Positions 7,657-19,013 of a DNA stretch of 64,000 nt are shown here, piece after piece. The notes beneath the pieces were generated by a model. That model ran no database searches. It was given only the letters and a program-made list of their open reading frames with translations, and had not been told where the DNA came from. Numbering within the stretch: the first letter of the stretch is position 1; each line of letters begins with the position of its first letter. Location: the NCBI RefSeq assembly GCF_003696345.1, contig NZ_RFLX01000008.1:148839-212838 (forward strand), read 5' to 3'. The DNA comes from Teichococcus wenyumeiae (GTDB lineage Bacteria; Pseudomonadota; Alphaproteobacteria; Acetobacterales; Acetobacteraceae). A program made the translations under genes and the position numbers.

Positions 7657-9051
7657 ATGAACGGATGCATCGAGTTCGTCCTGAACGGCGTGACCCGCCG
7701 CCTGCCGCCCGGCACCCCGCCGGGCCAGACCCTGCTGGAATGGCTGCGCGGGCCTGAGGCCGGGCTGACCGGCACCAAGGAAGGCTGCGCCGAGGGCGAT
7801 TGCGGCGCCTGCACCGTGGTGGCGGAGGAGCCGGACGGCCGCCGCGTGCCGCTGAATGCCTGCCTGGCGCTGCTGGGCCAGATGCATGGCCGCAGCCTCC
7901 GCACCGTGGAAGGGCTGCGCGGTCCCGGCGGCGCCCCCCACCCGGTGCAGCGCGCGATGGCCGAGGCCGATGCCACCCAATGCGGCTTCTGCACCCCCGG
8001 CATCGTCATGTCCGCCTGGGCGCATGCCCGCGAAGGCGGCAGCGTGCATGAGGCATTGGCAGGCAATCTCTGCCGCTGCACCGGCTACCGCCCGATCCTC
8101 GATGCCTTTTCCCGGCTGGAGGATGACGCGGCCCCCGCCCCGCCACCCGCTGCCCTGGCGGGCGGGCATTTCAGCGGCACCGGGCAGGAATTCCACCTGC
8201 CCGCCGACCTTCCTTCCCTGCTGGCGCTGCGCGCCACCCTGCCCGATGCCTGGCTGCTGGCCGGCGGCACCGACCTCGGCCTGCGCGTCTCCGAACACCG
8301 GGAAAAGCCGCCCGCCATCCTTTGCCTGTCGGCGGTGCCGGAACTGCAGCACCTGGAAGCGGGGCCGGAAGGGCTGCGCATCGGCGCCGGCGTCACCTAT
8401 GGCCGCCTGCTGCCGGCGCTGGAGGGGGATTTCGCCCCCATGGCCGCGTTGCTGCGCCGCCTGGGCTCGCGCCAGATCCGAGGCATGGGCACGCTGGGGG
8501 GCAATCTGGGCACCGCTTCGCCGATCGGGGATGCGCTGCCGCCGCTGCTGGCGCTGGGCGCGCGCATCGTGCTGGCCTCGGCGGCGCGGGGGAAGCGGGT
8601 GGTCGGGGCCGATGCCTTCTTCACCGGCTACCGCCAGACGCTGCTGGCGCCGGACGAGGTCATCATCCGCATCGACCTGCCGCGCCCGCCGCAGAACAGC
8701 GTCTTTGTCTGCGAGAAGCTTTCCAAGCGGCACGACCAGGATATTTCCACCGTCTCCGCCACCTTCCTGCTGCGGCTGGAAGGCGGGCGCATCGCCGAGG
8801 CCCGGCTGGCCTTCGGCGGCATGGCCGCCACCCCCGCCCGCGCCGCCGCCGCCGAGGCCGCCCTGACCGGTGCCCCCCTGGCCGAAGCCAGCTTCGCCAC
8901 CGCCGTCGAGGCTCTGGCGCGGGATTTCACGCCTCTCTCCGACTGGCGCGGCAGCGCGGAATACCGCGCGGCGGGCGCGGCGGGGCTGCTGCGGCGGCTC
9001 TACTGGCGCGCCGCGCATCCCGAACTGGCGATGGAGGTGCATGCGCTGTGA
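7657..9051 (+). CDS. xdhA: Xanthine dehydrogenase small subunit (FeS/FAD)
   Basis: Electron-transfer subunit (464 residues) of molybdenum xanthine dehydrogenase, which converts hypoxanthine to xanthine to urate. The N-terminal plant-type [2Fe-2S] site is seen as KEGCAEGDCGACTVV. The second cluster domain shows CGFCTPGIVM and CRCTGY. The FAD domain starts near LLAGGTDLGL with GTLGGNLGTASPIGDALP further on, and the CO-dehydrogenase flavoprotein C-terminal domain ends the protein. It overlaps xdhB by 4 bases, indicating translational coupling. An xdhC maturation gene is not adjacent. Confidence 0.93.
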   Translation: MNGCIEFVLNGVTRRLPPGTPPGQTLLEWLRGPEAGLTGTKEGCAEGDCGACTVVAEEPDGRRVPLNACLALLGQMHGRSLRTVEGLRGPGGAPHPVQRAMAEADATQCGFCTPGIVMSAWAHAREGGSVHEALAGNLCRCTGYRPILDAFSRLEDDAAPAPPPAALAGGHFSGTGQEFHLPADLPSLLALRATLPDAWLLAGGTDLGLRVSEHREKPPAILCLSAVPELQHLEAGPEGLRIGAGVTYGRLLPALEGDFAPMAALLRRLGSRQIRGMGTLGGNLGTASPIGDALPPLLALGARIVLASAARGKRVVGADAFFTGYRQTLLAPDEVIIRIDLPRPPQNSVFVCEKLSKRHDQDISTVSATFLLRLEGGRIAEARLAFGGMAATPARAAAAEAALTGAPLAEASFATAVEALARDFTPLSDWRGSAEYRAAGAAGLLRRLYWRAAHPELAMEVHAL

Positions 9052-11312
9052 AGACCGGCATGGGCGCCGCGCTGCGCCAGGACAGCGCGCTGAAGCACAC
9101 CACCGGCGAGGCGCGCTTCGCTGACGACATGCTGGAACCGCCGGGGCTGCTGCATGCGGTGCTGGCGCTCTCCCCCGTGGCGCATGGCGCGCTGGCGCCC
9201 CTGGACCTCGCCCCGGCCCGCGCCATGCCCGGCGTGGTGGTGGCGCTGGGGCCGGGGGATATCCCAGGCCGCAACGACATCTCGCCCAGCGGCAAGGCGC
9301 GGGAACGGCTCTTCGCCGAGGAATACGTGGAACACTGGGGCCAGCCGCTGGCCCTGGTGGTGGCCCACACGCGGGACGAGGCCATCGCCGCCGCCACCGC
9401 GCTGCGGCCGGAGATCCGCCCCTTGCCCCCGGTGCTGGAATTGGAAGAGGCCCTGGCGGCGAACAGCCTGCTGATGCCGCCCATGGTGATGCAGCGCGGC
9501 GACGCGGCGGCGGCGCTGGCGGCTGCGCCCATCGCGCTGGATGGCGAATTCCGCTGCGGCGGGCAGGAACATTTCTATCTGGAAGGGCAGATCGCCCTGG
9601 CCATTCCCGGCGAGGATGGCGACCTGACCGTGCATTCCTCCACCCAGCACCCGACGGAGGTGCAGCATATCGCCGCCCGCGTGCTGGGCTGCGACTACAA
9701 CCGCGTTTCCGTGCAGTGCCGGCGCATGGGCGGCGGCTTCGGCGGCAAGGAAAGCAATGCCAGCTGGGTCGGCGCCGCCGCCGCCCTGGCCGCCCGCGCC
9801 AGCGGCCGGCCGGTGAAGCTGCGGCTGGCGCGCAAGGCCGATATGGCCGCTACCGGCAAGCGCCACCCCTTCCTGTTCCGCTGGCGCGCGGGCTGCGATG
9901 CCGCCGGCCGGCTGCTGGCGCTGGATGCCACCCTGGCCGCCGATGGCGGCAGCACGCTGGACCTGTCCGGCGGCGTGGTGATGCGGGCGGTGACGCATGC
10001 GCTGAATGCCTGCGACGTGCCGGCGGTGCGCGTCACTGGCCTGGCCTGCAAGACCAACACGGTCAGCAACACCGCCTTCCGCGGCTTCGGCGGCCCGCAG
10101 GGCGTGCTGCTGATGGAGGACGTGCTGCAGGCCGCCGCCCGCGCCACCGGCCAGAGCCTGGAAGCGGTGCGGGAGCACAACTTCGCCGGCGGCCCCAATG
10201 GCGACGAGACGCCCTATGGCCAGCACCTGGAAGGCGACCTGATCCGCCGTGTCTGGGCCGAGGCCAAACTGCTCTCCGCCTGGGACGCCCGCCGTGCCGA
10301 GATCGACGCCTTCAACGCAAGCCACCCGACCCTGCGCCGGGGCCTGGGCAGCTTCGTGCTGGCCTTCGGCATTTCCTTCGGCATCGTCGCCATGAACCAG
10401 GCGGGCGCGCTGGTCAGCGTCTATACCGATGGCTCCATCCGCCTGAACCATGGCGGCACCGAGATGGGCCAGGGCCTGTTCATCAAGGTCGCCCAGGTGG
10501 TGGCGGAGGTGTTCGGGGTGGAGGTGGAGCGCATCCGCATCACCGCGACCTCGACGGACGAGGTGCCGAATACCTCCCCCACGGCGGCCTCCACCGGCAG
10601 CGACCTGAACGGCTGGGCGGCGCATGTCGCCGCCACCGCCATCCGCGCCCGCATGGCCAGGGCCGCCGCCGCGCTCTGGGGCCTGGCGGAGGAGGATGTC
10701 GCCTTCACCGACGGCCAGGTCACGGCCGGCAACCACAGCATGAGCTTCGGCGAGCTGGCGCATCATTGCTGGAGCCAGCGGATCAGCCTTTCCGCCACGG
10801 GCTTCTACAAGACCCCGGACCTGCACTGGGACCCGGTGGCCATGAAGGGCCACCCCTTCTTCTATTTCTCCTACGGCGCCAGCGTGGCCGAGGTGCTGCT
10901 GGACCGGCTGACCGGCGAGCACCGCGTGCTGCGCGCCGACATGGTGCAGGATTGCGGCCGTTCCCTGAACCCGGCCATCGACCTCGGCCAGATCGAGGGC
11001 GCCTTCGTGCAGGGCCTGGGCTGGCTGACCTGCGAGGAGTTGTGGTGGGACGCCGCCGGGCGCCTGCGCACCCTGGGCCCTTCCACCTACAAGATCCCGG
11101 GCTCGCGCGACGTGCCACCGGTCTTCAACGTGAAGCTGCTGGAGGATGCGCCGGCGCGGGCCGAGACCATCTTCCGCTCCAAGGCGGTGGGGGAGCCGCC
11201 GCTGATGCTGGCGACGGCGGTGTGGAACGCGCTGCGCGACGCCACCGGCGCCGCCCGCCTCGACCTGCCGGCCACGCCAGAGCGCGTGCTGCGCGCCCTG
11301 GGCGGGTGCTGA
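9048..11312 (+). CDS. xdhB: Xanthine dehydrogenase molybdenum-binding subunit
   Basis: Catalytic subunit (754 residues) carrying the molybdopterin cofactor. I chose the GTG at 9048, which overlaps the xdhA stop (GTGA) and has GGAGG about 10 bases upstream; an ATG at 9060 is possible. The first domain (KHTTGEARFADDM) is the aldehyde-oxidase/xanthine-dehydrogenase hammerhead. Molybdopterin-contact motifs are GGGFGGKE, TAFRGFGGPQG and HGGTEMGQG. The catalytic glutamate lies in AVGEPPLML near the C-terminus. The upstream part of the long open frame is only a shadow of xdhA. Confidence 0.93.
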   Translation: MKTGMGAALRQDSALKHTTGEARFADDMLEPPGLLHAVLALSPVAHGALAPLDLAPARAMPGVVVALGPGDIPGRNDISPSGKARERLFAEEYVEHWGQPLALVVAHTRDEAIAAATALRPEIRPLPPVLELEEALAANSLLMPPMVMQRGDAAAALAAAPIALDGEFRCGGQEHFYLEGQIALAIPGEDGDLTVHSSTQHPTEVQHIAARVLGCDYNRVSVQCRRMGGGFGGKESNASWVGAAAALAARASGRPVKLRLARKADMAATGKRHPFLFRWRAGCDAAGRLLALDATLAADGGSTLDLSGGVVMRAVTHALNACDVPAVRVTGLACKTNTVSNTAFRGFGGPQGVLLMEDVLQAAARATGQSLEAVREHNFAGGPNGDETPYGQHLEGDLIRRVWAEAKLLSAWDARRAEIDAFNASHPTLRRGLGSFVLAFGISFGIVAMNQAGALVSVYTDGSIRLNHGGTEMGQGLFIKVAQVVAEVFGVEVERIRITATSTDEVPNTSPTAASTGSDLNGWAAHVAATAIRARMARAAAALWGLAEEDVAFTDGQVTAGNHSMSFGELAHHCWSQRISLSATGFYKTPDLHWDPVAMKGHPFFYFSYGASVAEVLLDRLTGEHRVLRADMVQDCGRSLNPAIDLGQIEGAFVQGLGWLTCEELWWDAAGRLRTLGPSTYKIPGSRDVPPVFNVKLLEDAPARAETIFRSKAVGEPPLMLATAVWNALRDATGAARLDLPATPERVLRALGGC

Positions 11313-11318
11313 AGCGGC

Positions 11319-11705
11319 TTAGCCGCAGATCTGCTCCAGAGTTTCCACCAGCTCGCGCGGGTCATAGGGCTTGGCCAGCACCGGCACGCCCCGGTGATGC
11401 TCCGGCAGGCCGGCGGCGCCATAGCCGGTGGCCACCACGAAGGGCACGCCACGCTCGGCCAGCAGATCCGCCACGGGGGTGGAAAGCTGGCCGGCCAGGT
11501 TGATGTCCAGCACCGCCCCGCCGATCTCGCTGTCCTCCAGCAGGGCCAGGGCCTCCTCCACCGTCGCGGCGGGGCCGAGCACCTCGGCGCCGGCATCCAG
11601 CAAGGCATCCTCGACCAGCATGGCGATCAGCGCCTCATCCTCGACCACCAGGATACGCCGTCCGTTCAAAGTCATGCGCGGGTCCATCGGCAGCCGGCAT
11701 TCCAT
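11319..11705 (-). CDS. Single-domain response regulator
   Basis: A stand-alone receiver domain (about 128 residues) with no output domain. Strand 1 and the acidic pair are ILVVEDEALIAMLVEDAL, the phospho-acceptor aspartate lies in GAVLDINLAG, and the conserved lysine is in VLAKPYDPRELVE. It follows the HWE kinase by 10 bases, so it is probably the cognate receiver. The start is uncertain: ATG at 11705, 11687 or 11675 are all possible. Starting at 11747 would overlap the kinase. No strong Shine-Dalgarno marks any of them. Confidence 0.85.
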   Translation of the reverse strand: MECRLPMDPRMTLNGRRILVVEDEALIAMLVEDALLDAGAEVLGPAATVEEALALLEDSEIGGAVLDINLAGQLSTPVADLLAERGVPFVVATGYGAAGLPEHHRGVPVLAKPYDPRELVETLEQICG

Positions 11706-11715
11706 GTCTTTGCTT

Positions 11716-14700
11716 TCAAGCCCGTTCCTCCTCAGCCCCAGGCCCATTGACCGGACGGAAGCGGATGGTGGCCGAGAAGCCGCTCTCCGCGTAATCCATC
11801 ACCACCGAGGAACCGGGGCCCAGTTCCGCCGGCAGGCCGCGCTCCAGCATGCGGCTGCCGAAGCCGCGGCGCTGGGGCGGCTGCACCGGCGGCCCCCCTT
11901 CCTCCTGCCACAGCAATTCCACCATGCCATCCTCTTCCTCACGCCAGGCCACGCGGATCGAGCCTTCTGGACGACTCAACGCGCCATGCTTGGCAGCGTT
12001 GGTGGCCAACTCGTGCATGGCCAGCGCCAGGCCCAGCGCCTGCTTCGGCGCCAGCCAGACCGGCGGGCCGCTGAGCCGCAGCCGCGCCGCCTCCTGCCCT
12101 TCGCTGCCCTCCGCCGGCAAGGGCCGCCAGGGAGAAAGCGCGGCCTGCGCCGCGTCGTTCAGCGTCGCGCCCCGCCAGGTACGGGCGGTCAGCAGGTCAT
12201 GGCCGCGGGAGAGCGCCATCAGCCGCGCCTGGAAATCGGCCAGGAAGCGGCGCAGCGCCTCCGATTCGTCCCCGGCGGTGCGGGCGGTCTGCAAGGCCAG
12301 GGAATGCACCGTGGCCAGGGTGTTCTTGACCCGGTGGTTCAGCTCGCCCAGCAGCAGCACCTGCCGCGCCTCGGCCGCCTTGGCGCTGGTGATGTCGCGC
12401 GCCAGCCCGCCGCGCCGGCTCAGCCCGCCCTGCGCGTCCAGGATGGGGAAGCCGACATCGCGGATCCAGCGCTGGCCGCCGTCGGGGCGGTGGATGCGGT
12501 ATTCGGCATCGAAGGTGCCGCCATAGCGGGAATCGTTCCAGGCCATCCGCACCCGGTCCTGGTCCGCCGGATGCACGGCATCGAGCCAGAGCCGCGGGTT
12601 GGCCAGGATGGCTTCCTGCGGCACGCCCCAGATGCGCTCGAAGGCCGGGCTGACGAATTCCAGCACCGAGCCGCTGCTGTCGGTCATCCACATCACGTCA
12701 GGGCTGGCCTCGGCGAAGCGGCGGAAGCGGCTTTCCGAGGCCGCCAGGGCCGCCGCCGCCCGCACCGCCGCCTCGCGCGAGGCCGCATGGGCGGAAACCT
12801 GCCGCGCCAGCGCCTCCCGCGTCTCCACCATGTCGGTCACATCCGTCACGGTGCCGATCCAGCGGCGGATCGGACCCTGCTCCCCGCCCTGCTCCGGGCC
12901 ATGCACCGGCAGGGCGCGCGCCACGCACCAGCGCCAGCCCTCGTCGGCCCGCTTCAGGCGCAGCTCGGCCGAGAAGGCCGTGCCCGCCCGCATCGCCCGG
13001 CGCCAGGCCCGCTCGACACGGAGCTGGTCGTCCGGATGCACGATCTGCGGCAGCATCTTCTGCGCATCCGGCCCCGAAAGCCCGGTGAAGTCCCGCAGGC
13101 GCGGGTTGACGTAATCGACCTCCCCGTTCGGCTGGGCGGACCAGACGATCTGCGGGATGGTCTCGGCCAGGGTCCGGAAGCGCTGCTCGCTTTCCCGCAC
13201 CTGCTCGGCGGCACGGCGCTCGATGTCGATGTCGGTGATGGCGGCCACCGCGCCCGTCACCTTGCCCTGGGCATCGCGCACCGGGCTGGCGGAAATGCGC
13301 ACCCATCCCAGTTCGCCATCGCCGCGGCGGGCCTGGAACTCGGCCGCCGCCGGCATGCCGCGCGCCAGCACCTGGGCCAGCGGCATTTCCGCGCCCTGCA
13401 CCCGCCGGCCATCCGGGTGGTACCATTCCCAGTCCCGGGCATAGCTCTCGATGCTGTCGGACAGCGGGTGCGGCATGCGCAGGATCTCGCCGGTGCGGCG
13501 GTTGGCCAGGATCATGCGGCCGGAAGGCGCCTCGGCCACCACCATGCCCACCGGCACATTGTCCAGCACCGCCTTCAGCAAGGCCTCGCTTTCGCGCAGC
13601 ACGGTCTCGGCCGCCCGCTCGGCGCTGACATCGCGGAAGAAGACGGTCAGCCCCTCCGCCGAGGGATAGGCATCGGCGGAGATCCAGCGCCCCATGGCGG
13701 CATGGAAGGCGGTGATGCGCTGCGGCCGCCGCTCATCCATCGCGCGGCGCCAAGTGTGGGCGAAGACACCCTGGGCCCAGCCCGGATAGGCCTCGGGCAG
13801 GATGCGCCCCACGGCATCCCCCTCGCCGCCCAGCTGCAGCCGGGCGCGGCCATTGGCGTAGAGCAGCCGCCACTGGGGGTCGAGCACCAGCACGCCGTCC
13901 GTGGTGCTCTCCAGCACCATGCGCAGGCGGGCGGTCAGCTCCAGCCGCTCGGCCTCCAGCACCTCGCGGCTGGCGGCGGCATCGATCAGCGCCTCCGCCA
14001 CCATGTCGATCTCATGCAGGCCGGAGCGGCGCAGGCCGGGCAGCGGCGCACCCTGGCCATAGGCCGTGGCCAGCCGCCCCATGCGGGCCAGCGGCGCCGC
14101 GACGCGGCGGTCCACCCACAAGGTCAGCCCAAGGGTGAAGAGCACCAGCAGCACGCTGCCCAGCAGCAGCACCGGCAGCAGCGCCCGCGCCAGCAGGCTG
14201 TCCGTCTCGGTGGCCGGCAGCCCCACCACCACCAGCCAGGGCGAGGCGCCGACGCGGTGCCAGGCGGTGGTCAGTTCCACCCCGTCCGGCGAGCGGCCGC
14301 GCGACCAGCCGAAGAACTGGCCGCTGGCCAGCGCCTGCCGCGCCACGCTGCCCACCGGCAGCTGCCGCCCGATGGCGCTGGCCTCATAGGGCTCGCGCGC
14401 CACGATGCGGCCTTCGGCATCGACGATCAGCGCGATCCAGCCCGGCTGCAGCGCCGCGCGGCGCAGCGAGCCCAGCCAGAGCCGCAGCGGGTCGGTGCCG
14501 ATGGACAGGAAGAGCGGATTCTGTCCGGCGCTGCGCGGCACCTCCAGCGTCAGGGCCACCTGGTGCGGGGAGCCCGGGCGCTCCGGCGCGAGGGTGCCGG
14601 AAAAGGCATCGGGCAGCGGCAGGTCGGCGCCGGGGGAGGCCGGCGGCACGGCATCGGGCGGCGCCGCGCCATAGGGCAGGCTGGTATCCAGCAGCACGCG

Positions 14701-15063
14701 GCCGGTGACATCGGTCAGCCGGATGCGGCTGCCATCGACGCTTTGCAGCGCCAGCGCCTGGGCATGGAAGGTGGCGAAGTCATTGGCCCGCAGCGCCGGG
14801 GAGCTGCCCAGTGCCGTCAGCGCGCCACGCAGCCCGACCATTTCCCGCTCCAGCACGAAGGCGAGGTTGCGGGCGGCATCGCGCGTGTCGTTGGCGAAGG
14901 TGGCGCGCTGCTGCTCGGCCGCGTGCCAGGCGGTGTAGCCGGCCAGCATCCAGAGCGGCAGCAGGGTTGTCAGCGAGAGGATCAGCAGGTGCAGCCGCAC
15001 CGTAGGCCGCCAGCGCCGGGCGTAGGTACCCAGGCTCCGGATGGTGTCGCCGGGCTGCTCCAT
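11716..15063 (-). CDS. Membrane-bound multi-PAS HWE-family sensor histidine kinase
   Basis: About 1115 residues from the ATG at 15063; a TTG at 15108 would add 15. A transmembrane helix at about 25-47 (LLILSLTTLLPLWML) precedes a periplasmic sensor region to about 295. A second helix (LLPVLLLGSVLLVLFTLGL) and a HAMP-like linker follow. Four PAS/PAC modules then run at about 380-490, 495-615, 627-745 and 778-895. The kinase part is of HWE type: phospho-histidine in ELNHRVKNTLATV (about 910), N-box HELATNAAKHGALS and the Trp-x-Glu feature in WREEEDGMVELLWQEE. HWE kinases are common in alphaproteobacteria and often sense light or stress. The signal is not deducible. Confidence 0.9.
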   Translation of the reverse strand: MEQPGDTIRSLGTYARRWRPTVRLHLLILSLTTLLPLWMLAGYTAWHAAEQQRATFANDTRDAARNLAFVLEREMVGLRGALTALGSSPALRANDFATFHAQALALQSVDGSRIRLTDVTGRVLLDTSLPYGAAPPDAVPPASPGADLPLPDAFSGTLAPERPGSPHQVALTLEVPRSAGQNPLFLSIGTDPLRLWLGSLRRAALQPGWIALIVDAEGRIVAREPYEASAIGRQLPVGSVARQALASGQFFGWSRGRSPDGVELTTAWHRVGASPWLVVVGLPATETDSLLARALLPVLLLGSVLLVLFTLGLTLWVDRRVAAPLARMGRLATAYGQGAPLPGLRRSGLHEIDMVAEALIDAAASREVLEAERLELTARLRMVLESTTDGVLVLDPQWRLLYANGRARLQLGGEGDAVGRILPEAYPGWAQGVFAHTWRRAMDERRPQRITAFHAAMGRWISADAYPSAEGLTVFFRDVSAERAAETVLRESEALLKAVLDNVPVGMVVAEAPSGRMILANRRTGEILRMPHPLSDSIESYARDWEWYHPDGRRVQGAEMPLAQVLARGMPAAAEFQARRGDGELGWVRISASPVRDAQGKVTGAVAAITDIDIERRAAEQVRESEQRFRTLAETIPQIVWSAQPNGEVDYVNPRLRDFTGLSGPDAQKMLPQIVHPDDQLRVERAWRRAMRAGTAFSAELRLKRADEGWRWCVARALPVHGPEQGGEQGPIRRWIGTVTDVTDMVETREALARQVSAHAASREAAVRAAAALAASESRFRRFAEASPDVMWMTDSSGSVLEFVSPAFERIWGVPQEAILANPRLWLDAVHPADQDRVRMAWNDSRYGGTFDAEYRIHRPDGGQRWIRDVGFPILDAQGGLSRRGGLARDITSAKAAEARQVLLLGELNHRVKNTLATVHSLALQTARTAGDESEALRRFLADFQARLMALSRGHDLLTARTWRGATLNDAAQAALSPWRPLPAEGSEGQEAARLRLSGPPVWLAPKQALGLALAMHELATNAAKHGALSRPEGSIRVAWREEEDGMVELLWQEEGGPPVQPPQRRGFGSRMLERGLPAELGPGSSVVMDYAESGFSATIRFRPVNGPGAEEERA

Positions 15064-15256
15064 CAATTCCGACTGCCCCGGCAAGGCTGGCGGTTCCCCG
15101 ATTTTCAAGCCCGCACGCTCTCCCGCCCTCAGCCCATCCGGAGGGAGCGGTGCCCGCCCCGGTCATCCTTGCCCACTTCTTATACCAGAGCAGGCATAAG
15201 CCGGATATTGGCGTATGAGAATCCGGCAGGCCGGGCGGACCCGGCCTGCGGCGGCC

Positions 15257-16252
15257 TCAGTCGGCGTATTCCCCGGCGGCCTCGATCACCGGCCGCCACT
15301 TGGCGATATCGGCCTGCCAGAAGGCGCGGGTGGCGGCGGGGGTCGCCTGTTCCTGCGTCACCGGGGCGGTGCCGAGATCGGCGAAGCGGGCCACCACCTT
15401 CTCGTCCCGCAGCGCGGCCTGCACGGCGCGCGAGAGGCGGTTCACCACCTCGGCCGGCGTGCCCTTGGGGGCATAGAGCGCGTGCCAGATGGTCACGTCC
15501 ATGCCCGGCAGCCCGGCTTCCTTGGCCGTCGGCACCTCAGGCAGCGAGGCCAGGCGCTCCGGTGTCGTCACGGCGAAGACCTTCACGGCGCCGGCGCGGA
15601 TATGCTCGGTGGTGTTGGTGGTCTGGTCGCACATCAGGTCCACGGTGCCGCCGATCAGGTCGGTCATGGCCGGGCCGGTGCCGCGATAGGGCACGGTGGT
15701 CATCGGCGCATCCACCGCCTTCTGGAACAGCAAGCCGCAGAGATGGCTGGCGGCGCCGATGCCGGCATTGGCGTAGTTCAGCTTCTGCCGCTCCTGGCGC
15801 ACCAGGGCCACCAGCTCCTGCAGGTTGTTCGCCGGCAGGTTCTTGCGGCCGATGATGGTCATCGGCACCTCGGTCACCATCGCGACCGGCTCGAAGCCGC
15901 CGACGGCATCGTAGGAGAGCTTGCGGTAGAGGCTGGGGGTGGTGCCCATGCCGATATGGTGCAGCAGCAGATAGTAGCCGTCCGGCCGCGCCTGGGCCAC
16001 GCGCGCGGCGCCCAGGGTGCCGCCGGCGCCGCCCACATTCTCCACCACCACGGTCTGGCCGAGGTCACGGCTCATGGATTCCGCCACCAGGCGCGTGACA
16101 GTGTCGGTCGGCCCGCCGGCGGCGAAAGGCACAACAACGGTGATCGTGCGGTTAGGATAGGCACCCTGCGCCTGCGCCCCGGCCGGCGCCAGCAGCGCCA
16201 TGGCGGACAGGACGGGCGCGGCGATCACGGCCAGAAGGCTGCGTCGGAGCAT
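15257..16252 (-). CDS. Bug/TctC-family periplasmic substrate-binding protein
   Basis: 331 residues with a cleavable signal peptide (hydrophobic stretch ending APAGAQA, cleavage before QGAYP). The Bug-family hallmarks are present: the first strand TITVVVPFAAGGPTDTVTRL, ENVGGAGGTLGAARVAQARPDGY, and the later VPYRGTGPAMTDLIGG. These proteins bind organic acids or similar small ligands for tripartite tricarboxylate transporters. No TctAB membrane genes are adjacent, so it is one of the orphan copies typical of Rhodospirillales and Burkholderiales. The ligand is unknown. Confidence 0.9.
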   Translation of the reverse strand: MLRRSLLAVIAAPVLSAMALLAPAGAQAQGAYPNRTITVVVPFAAGGPTDTVTRLVAESMSRDLGQTVVVENVGGAGGTLGAARVAQARPDGYYLLLHHIGMGTTPSLYRKLSYDAVGGFEPVAMVTEVPMTIIGRKNLPANNLQELVALVRQERQKLNYANAGIGAASHLCGLLFQKAVDAPMTTVPYRGTGPAMTDLIGGTVDLMCDQTTNTTEHIRAGAVKVFAVTTPERLASLPEVPTAKEAGLPGMDVTIWHALYAPKGTPAEVVNRLSRAVQAALRDEKVVARFADLGTAPVTQEQATPAATRAFWQADIAKWRPVIEAAGEYAD

Positions 16253-16332
16253 GCGGACAAATCTCCCGGAACGAATTTATTACGGTATCTCTCCGGTCCG
16301 GGTGGGATGTCGTCAAGGGGAAAGGTTGTGCT

Positions 16333-16530
16333 TCAGGCGGTATCCATGGCGGCGAAAGCCACCAGCACCGCCGCCATCACCGCCGGCAGCAGGATCAGCC
16401 AGCCGCTCCAGTGCCGGCGCTGCCGGTGCCAGCCATACCAGGCCAGCAGCAGCAGCACGGGCAGCAGCACCGGCCAGAGCCCGAAGGACGCCAGGGCGAG
16501 GACGTCGTACCAGCTCAGGCCGTGGTGCAC
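16333..16530 (-). CDS. Small two-helix membrane protein, 65 aa
   Basis: Starts with a GTG at 16530, immediately after the lepA stop codon, so it is almost certainly translated from the lepA mRNA. Two hydrophobic helices are clear: YDVLALASFGLWPVLLPVLLLLAW and WLILLPAVMAAVLVAFAAM, joined by a short basic loop (HRQRRH). No known domain is recognised and the function is unknown. Confidence 0.6.
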   Translation of the reverse strand: MHHGLSWYDVLALASFGLWPVLLPVLLLLAWYGWHRQRRHWSGWLILLPAVMAAVLVAFAAMDTA

Positions 16531-18336
<1,806 letters not shown>

Positions 18337-18531
18337 GGGATTCCGGCAATGACGCCCCAATGGGCGGAAAGGGGCGTATCGGATGGGATGGCAGGCGCGG
18401 CAACATCCACCGCATGCAAGCGCCTCAGATAAGGCAAGCGGCCGCGGGAATCAAAGCATGGCGGCAACTGAAGCGATGTCCCATGCGTCTTCTGCCCAGG
18501 TGGAATGAACCGCCAGCGCGAGGAATGGCCG

Positions 18532-18933
18532 ATGCGACGCCGATCCCTGCTGCCCCTGCTGGCCCTGAGCCTCGCCGCGCCGGGCGCGGCGCTGGCGCAG
18601 ACGCCGCAGGACCTGCTGAACAATTTCCTGGGCAACAACAACCAGCGGCAGCCGGATGACCGCCGCCGCGAGGACGAGGACCGCCGGCGCTGGGAGGAAG
18701 ACCGCCGCCGCGCCGATGACGAGGACCGCCGGCGCCGGGAAGACGACCGCCGCCGCATGGACGAGAACCGCCGCTCGCAGGACGAGCGCGGCCGCCGCGT
18801 CGACGACCGCAGCCGCCAGCAGCGTGATCTGGACCGCCAGCGGCAGGAGGTGGAGGCACAGCGCCGGCAGGTGGAGCGCGAGCGCCAGCGGATCGAGCAG
18901 GAGCGCCGGCGCATCGAGATGCAGCGCCGCTAG
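18532..18933 (+). CDS. Secreted Arg/Asp/Glu-rich coiled-coil protein
   Basis: 133 residues from the ATG at 18532, which has AGGA upstream. A signal peptide (MRRRSLLPLLALSLAAPGAALA, cut before QTP) is followed by LLNNFLGNNN and then about 85 residues composed almost only of Arg, Asp, Glu and Gln. These occur in repeats such as DRRR-x2-D and end in ERERQRIEQERRRIEM. The heptad-like charge pattern predicts a single long coiled coil or charged alpha-helix in the periplasm. It is divergent from lepA. The function is unknown. Confidence 0.65.
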   Translation: MRRRSLLPLLALSLAAPGAALAQTPQDLLNNFLGNNNQRQPDDRRREDEDRRRWEEDRRRADDEDRRRREDDRRRMDENRRSQDERGRRVDDRSRQQRDLDRQRQEVEAQRRQVERERQRIEQERRRIEMQRR

Positions 18934-19013
18934 CCGGTTTGACCATCCGCGTAGAGGGCGCGATCCTCGCCAAGGAGCCCGGATCAACCGGCCCTGTCAG
19001 GCGAGGAAACACC

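Noticed and set aside
11428..15855. Plus-strand open frame of 1475 codons opposite the HWE kinase
   Set aside because: Same artefact: low-complexity composition, no motifs, while the minus strand carries a clear multi-domain kinase.
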